Part shown: piece by piece, positions 63,975-64,000 of the stretch
Position numbering within the stretch: the first letter of the stretch is position 1
How the letters are laid out: each line of letters opens with the position of its first letter
From: Ignavibacteriota bacterium
GTDB lineage: Bacteria > Bacteroidota > Ignavibacteria > Tepidaquicellales > Tepidaquicellaceae
Reading direction: 5' to 3'
DNA: 64,000 nucleotides
Assembly (NCBI GenBank): GCA_026390735.1
Contig: JAPLFJ010000012.1
Span: 124,001 to 188,000, forward strand
Notes under the pieces: generated by a model
Seen by the model: only the letters and a program-made list of their open reading frames with translations
Databases searched by the model: none
Told to the model about the DNA's origin: nothing
Translations under genes and position numbers: made by a program

Positions 63975-64000
63975 ATGGCAAAAACAATTCAAACAATGTT
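63975..64000 (+). CDS. start of a further gene, cut by the window
   Basis: Only the first nine codons are visible (MAKTIQTM and a partial codon), 52 bp after the cytochrome stop and on the same strand. The identity cannot be determined. Given the upstream genes, a denitrification or N2O-reduction component is a reasonable guess only. Confidence 0.5.

Overview
The window comes from a low-GC bacterium of the Bacteroidota/Ignavibacteriota/Chlorobiota (FCB) group, most likely an Ignavibacteriota relative. The evidence is two type IX secretion C-terminal domains with the YPNPFNP motif, a tRNA promoter of the Bacteroidota form (TTG, 20 bp, TACTTTTG), starts without Shine-Dalgarno sequences, three TonB-dependent receptors and several families common in this group (DUF4476, DUF5808, VOC, GT9/GT2). 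Species-level placement is not possible from the sequence alone.

Region 1 (1-3.1 kb) is core chromosome: the start of a ComB-type phosphosulfolactate phosphatase, glycine cleavage protein T, a small transaldolase, a secreted DUF4476 protein and tRNA-Leu(UAA).

Region 2 (about 3.1-26.1 kb) is a 23-kb integrative element inserted in the tRNA-Leu gene. A perfect 57-bp direct repeat (3039-3095 and 26056-26112) marks its ends and a tyrosine recombinase lies next to the right end. It carries no recognisable conjugation or phage structural gene. Its cargo is mostly defence-like. A minus-strand block holds a membrane protein, a TPR-like lipoprotein, RmuC, a Gabija-like pair (UvrD-like helicase and OLD/TOPRIM ATPase-nuclease) and a 181-residue protein. 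A complete type I restriction-modification operon (hsdMSR) follows on the plus strand. Next is a three-gene operon encoding a HEPN-like protein, an unknown protein and a SecB-like chaperone, flanked by two copies of a roughly 47-bp repeat; this is the best candidate for an undescribed system. The right part holds a possible divergent polymerase, a ParB-like protein, a DUF5131 protein, a zinc-ribbon protein, a coiled-coil/winged-helix regulator and the integrase.

Region 3 (26.1-39.5 kb) returns to chromosome: two glycosyltransferases, envelope proteins, a run of small metabolic proteins (degenerate class I amidotransferase, cupin, two VOC proteins, PEP mutase-like enzyme), HEAT-like, DUF5808 and bestrophin-like proteins. 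Three intergenic spaces are rich in short repeats.

Region 4 (39.5-57.7 kb) is devoted to the envelope: two SurA/PrsA-type prolyl isomerases and a large membrane protein in one operon, two T9SS cargo proteins, a tandem pair of beta-barrel paralogues, three TonB-dependent receptors and two related small membrane proteins ending in PPPK, each just upstream of a receptor.

Region 5 (57.7-64 kb) holds a heterodimeric ABC exporter with one degenerate ATPase site, an XTP/dITP pyrophosphatase, a Crp/Fnr regulator, a di-iron ScdA/Ric repair protein preceded by a perfect Fnr-type palindrome, a c-type cytochrome lipoprotein and the first codons of one more gene. The last four suggest a nitrosative-stress or denitrification locus continuing beyond the window.
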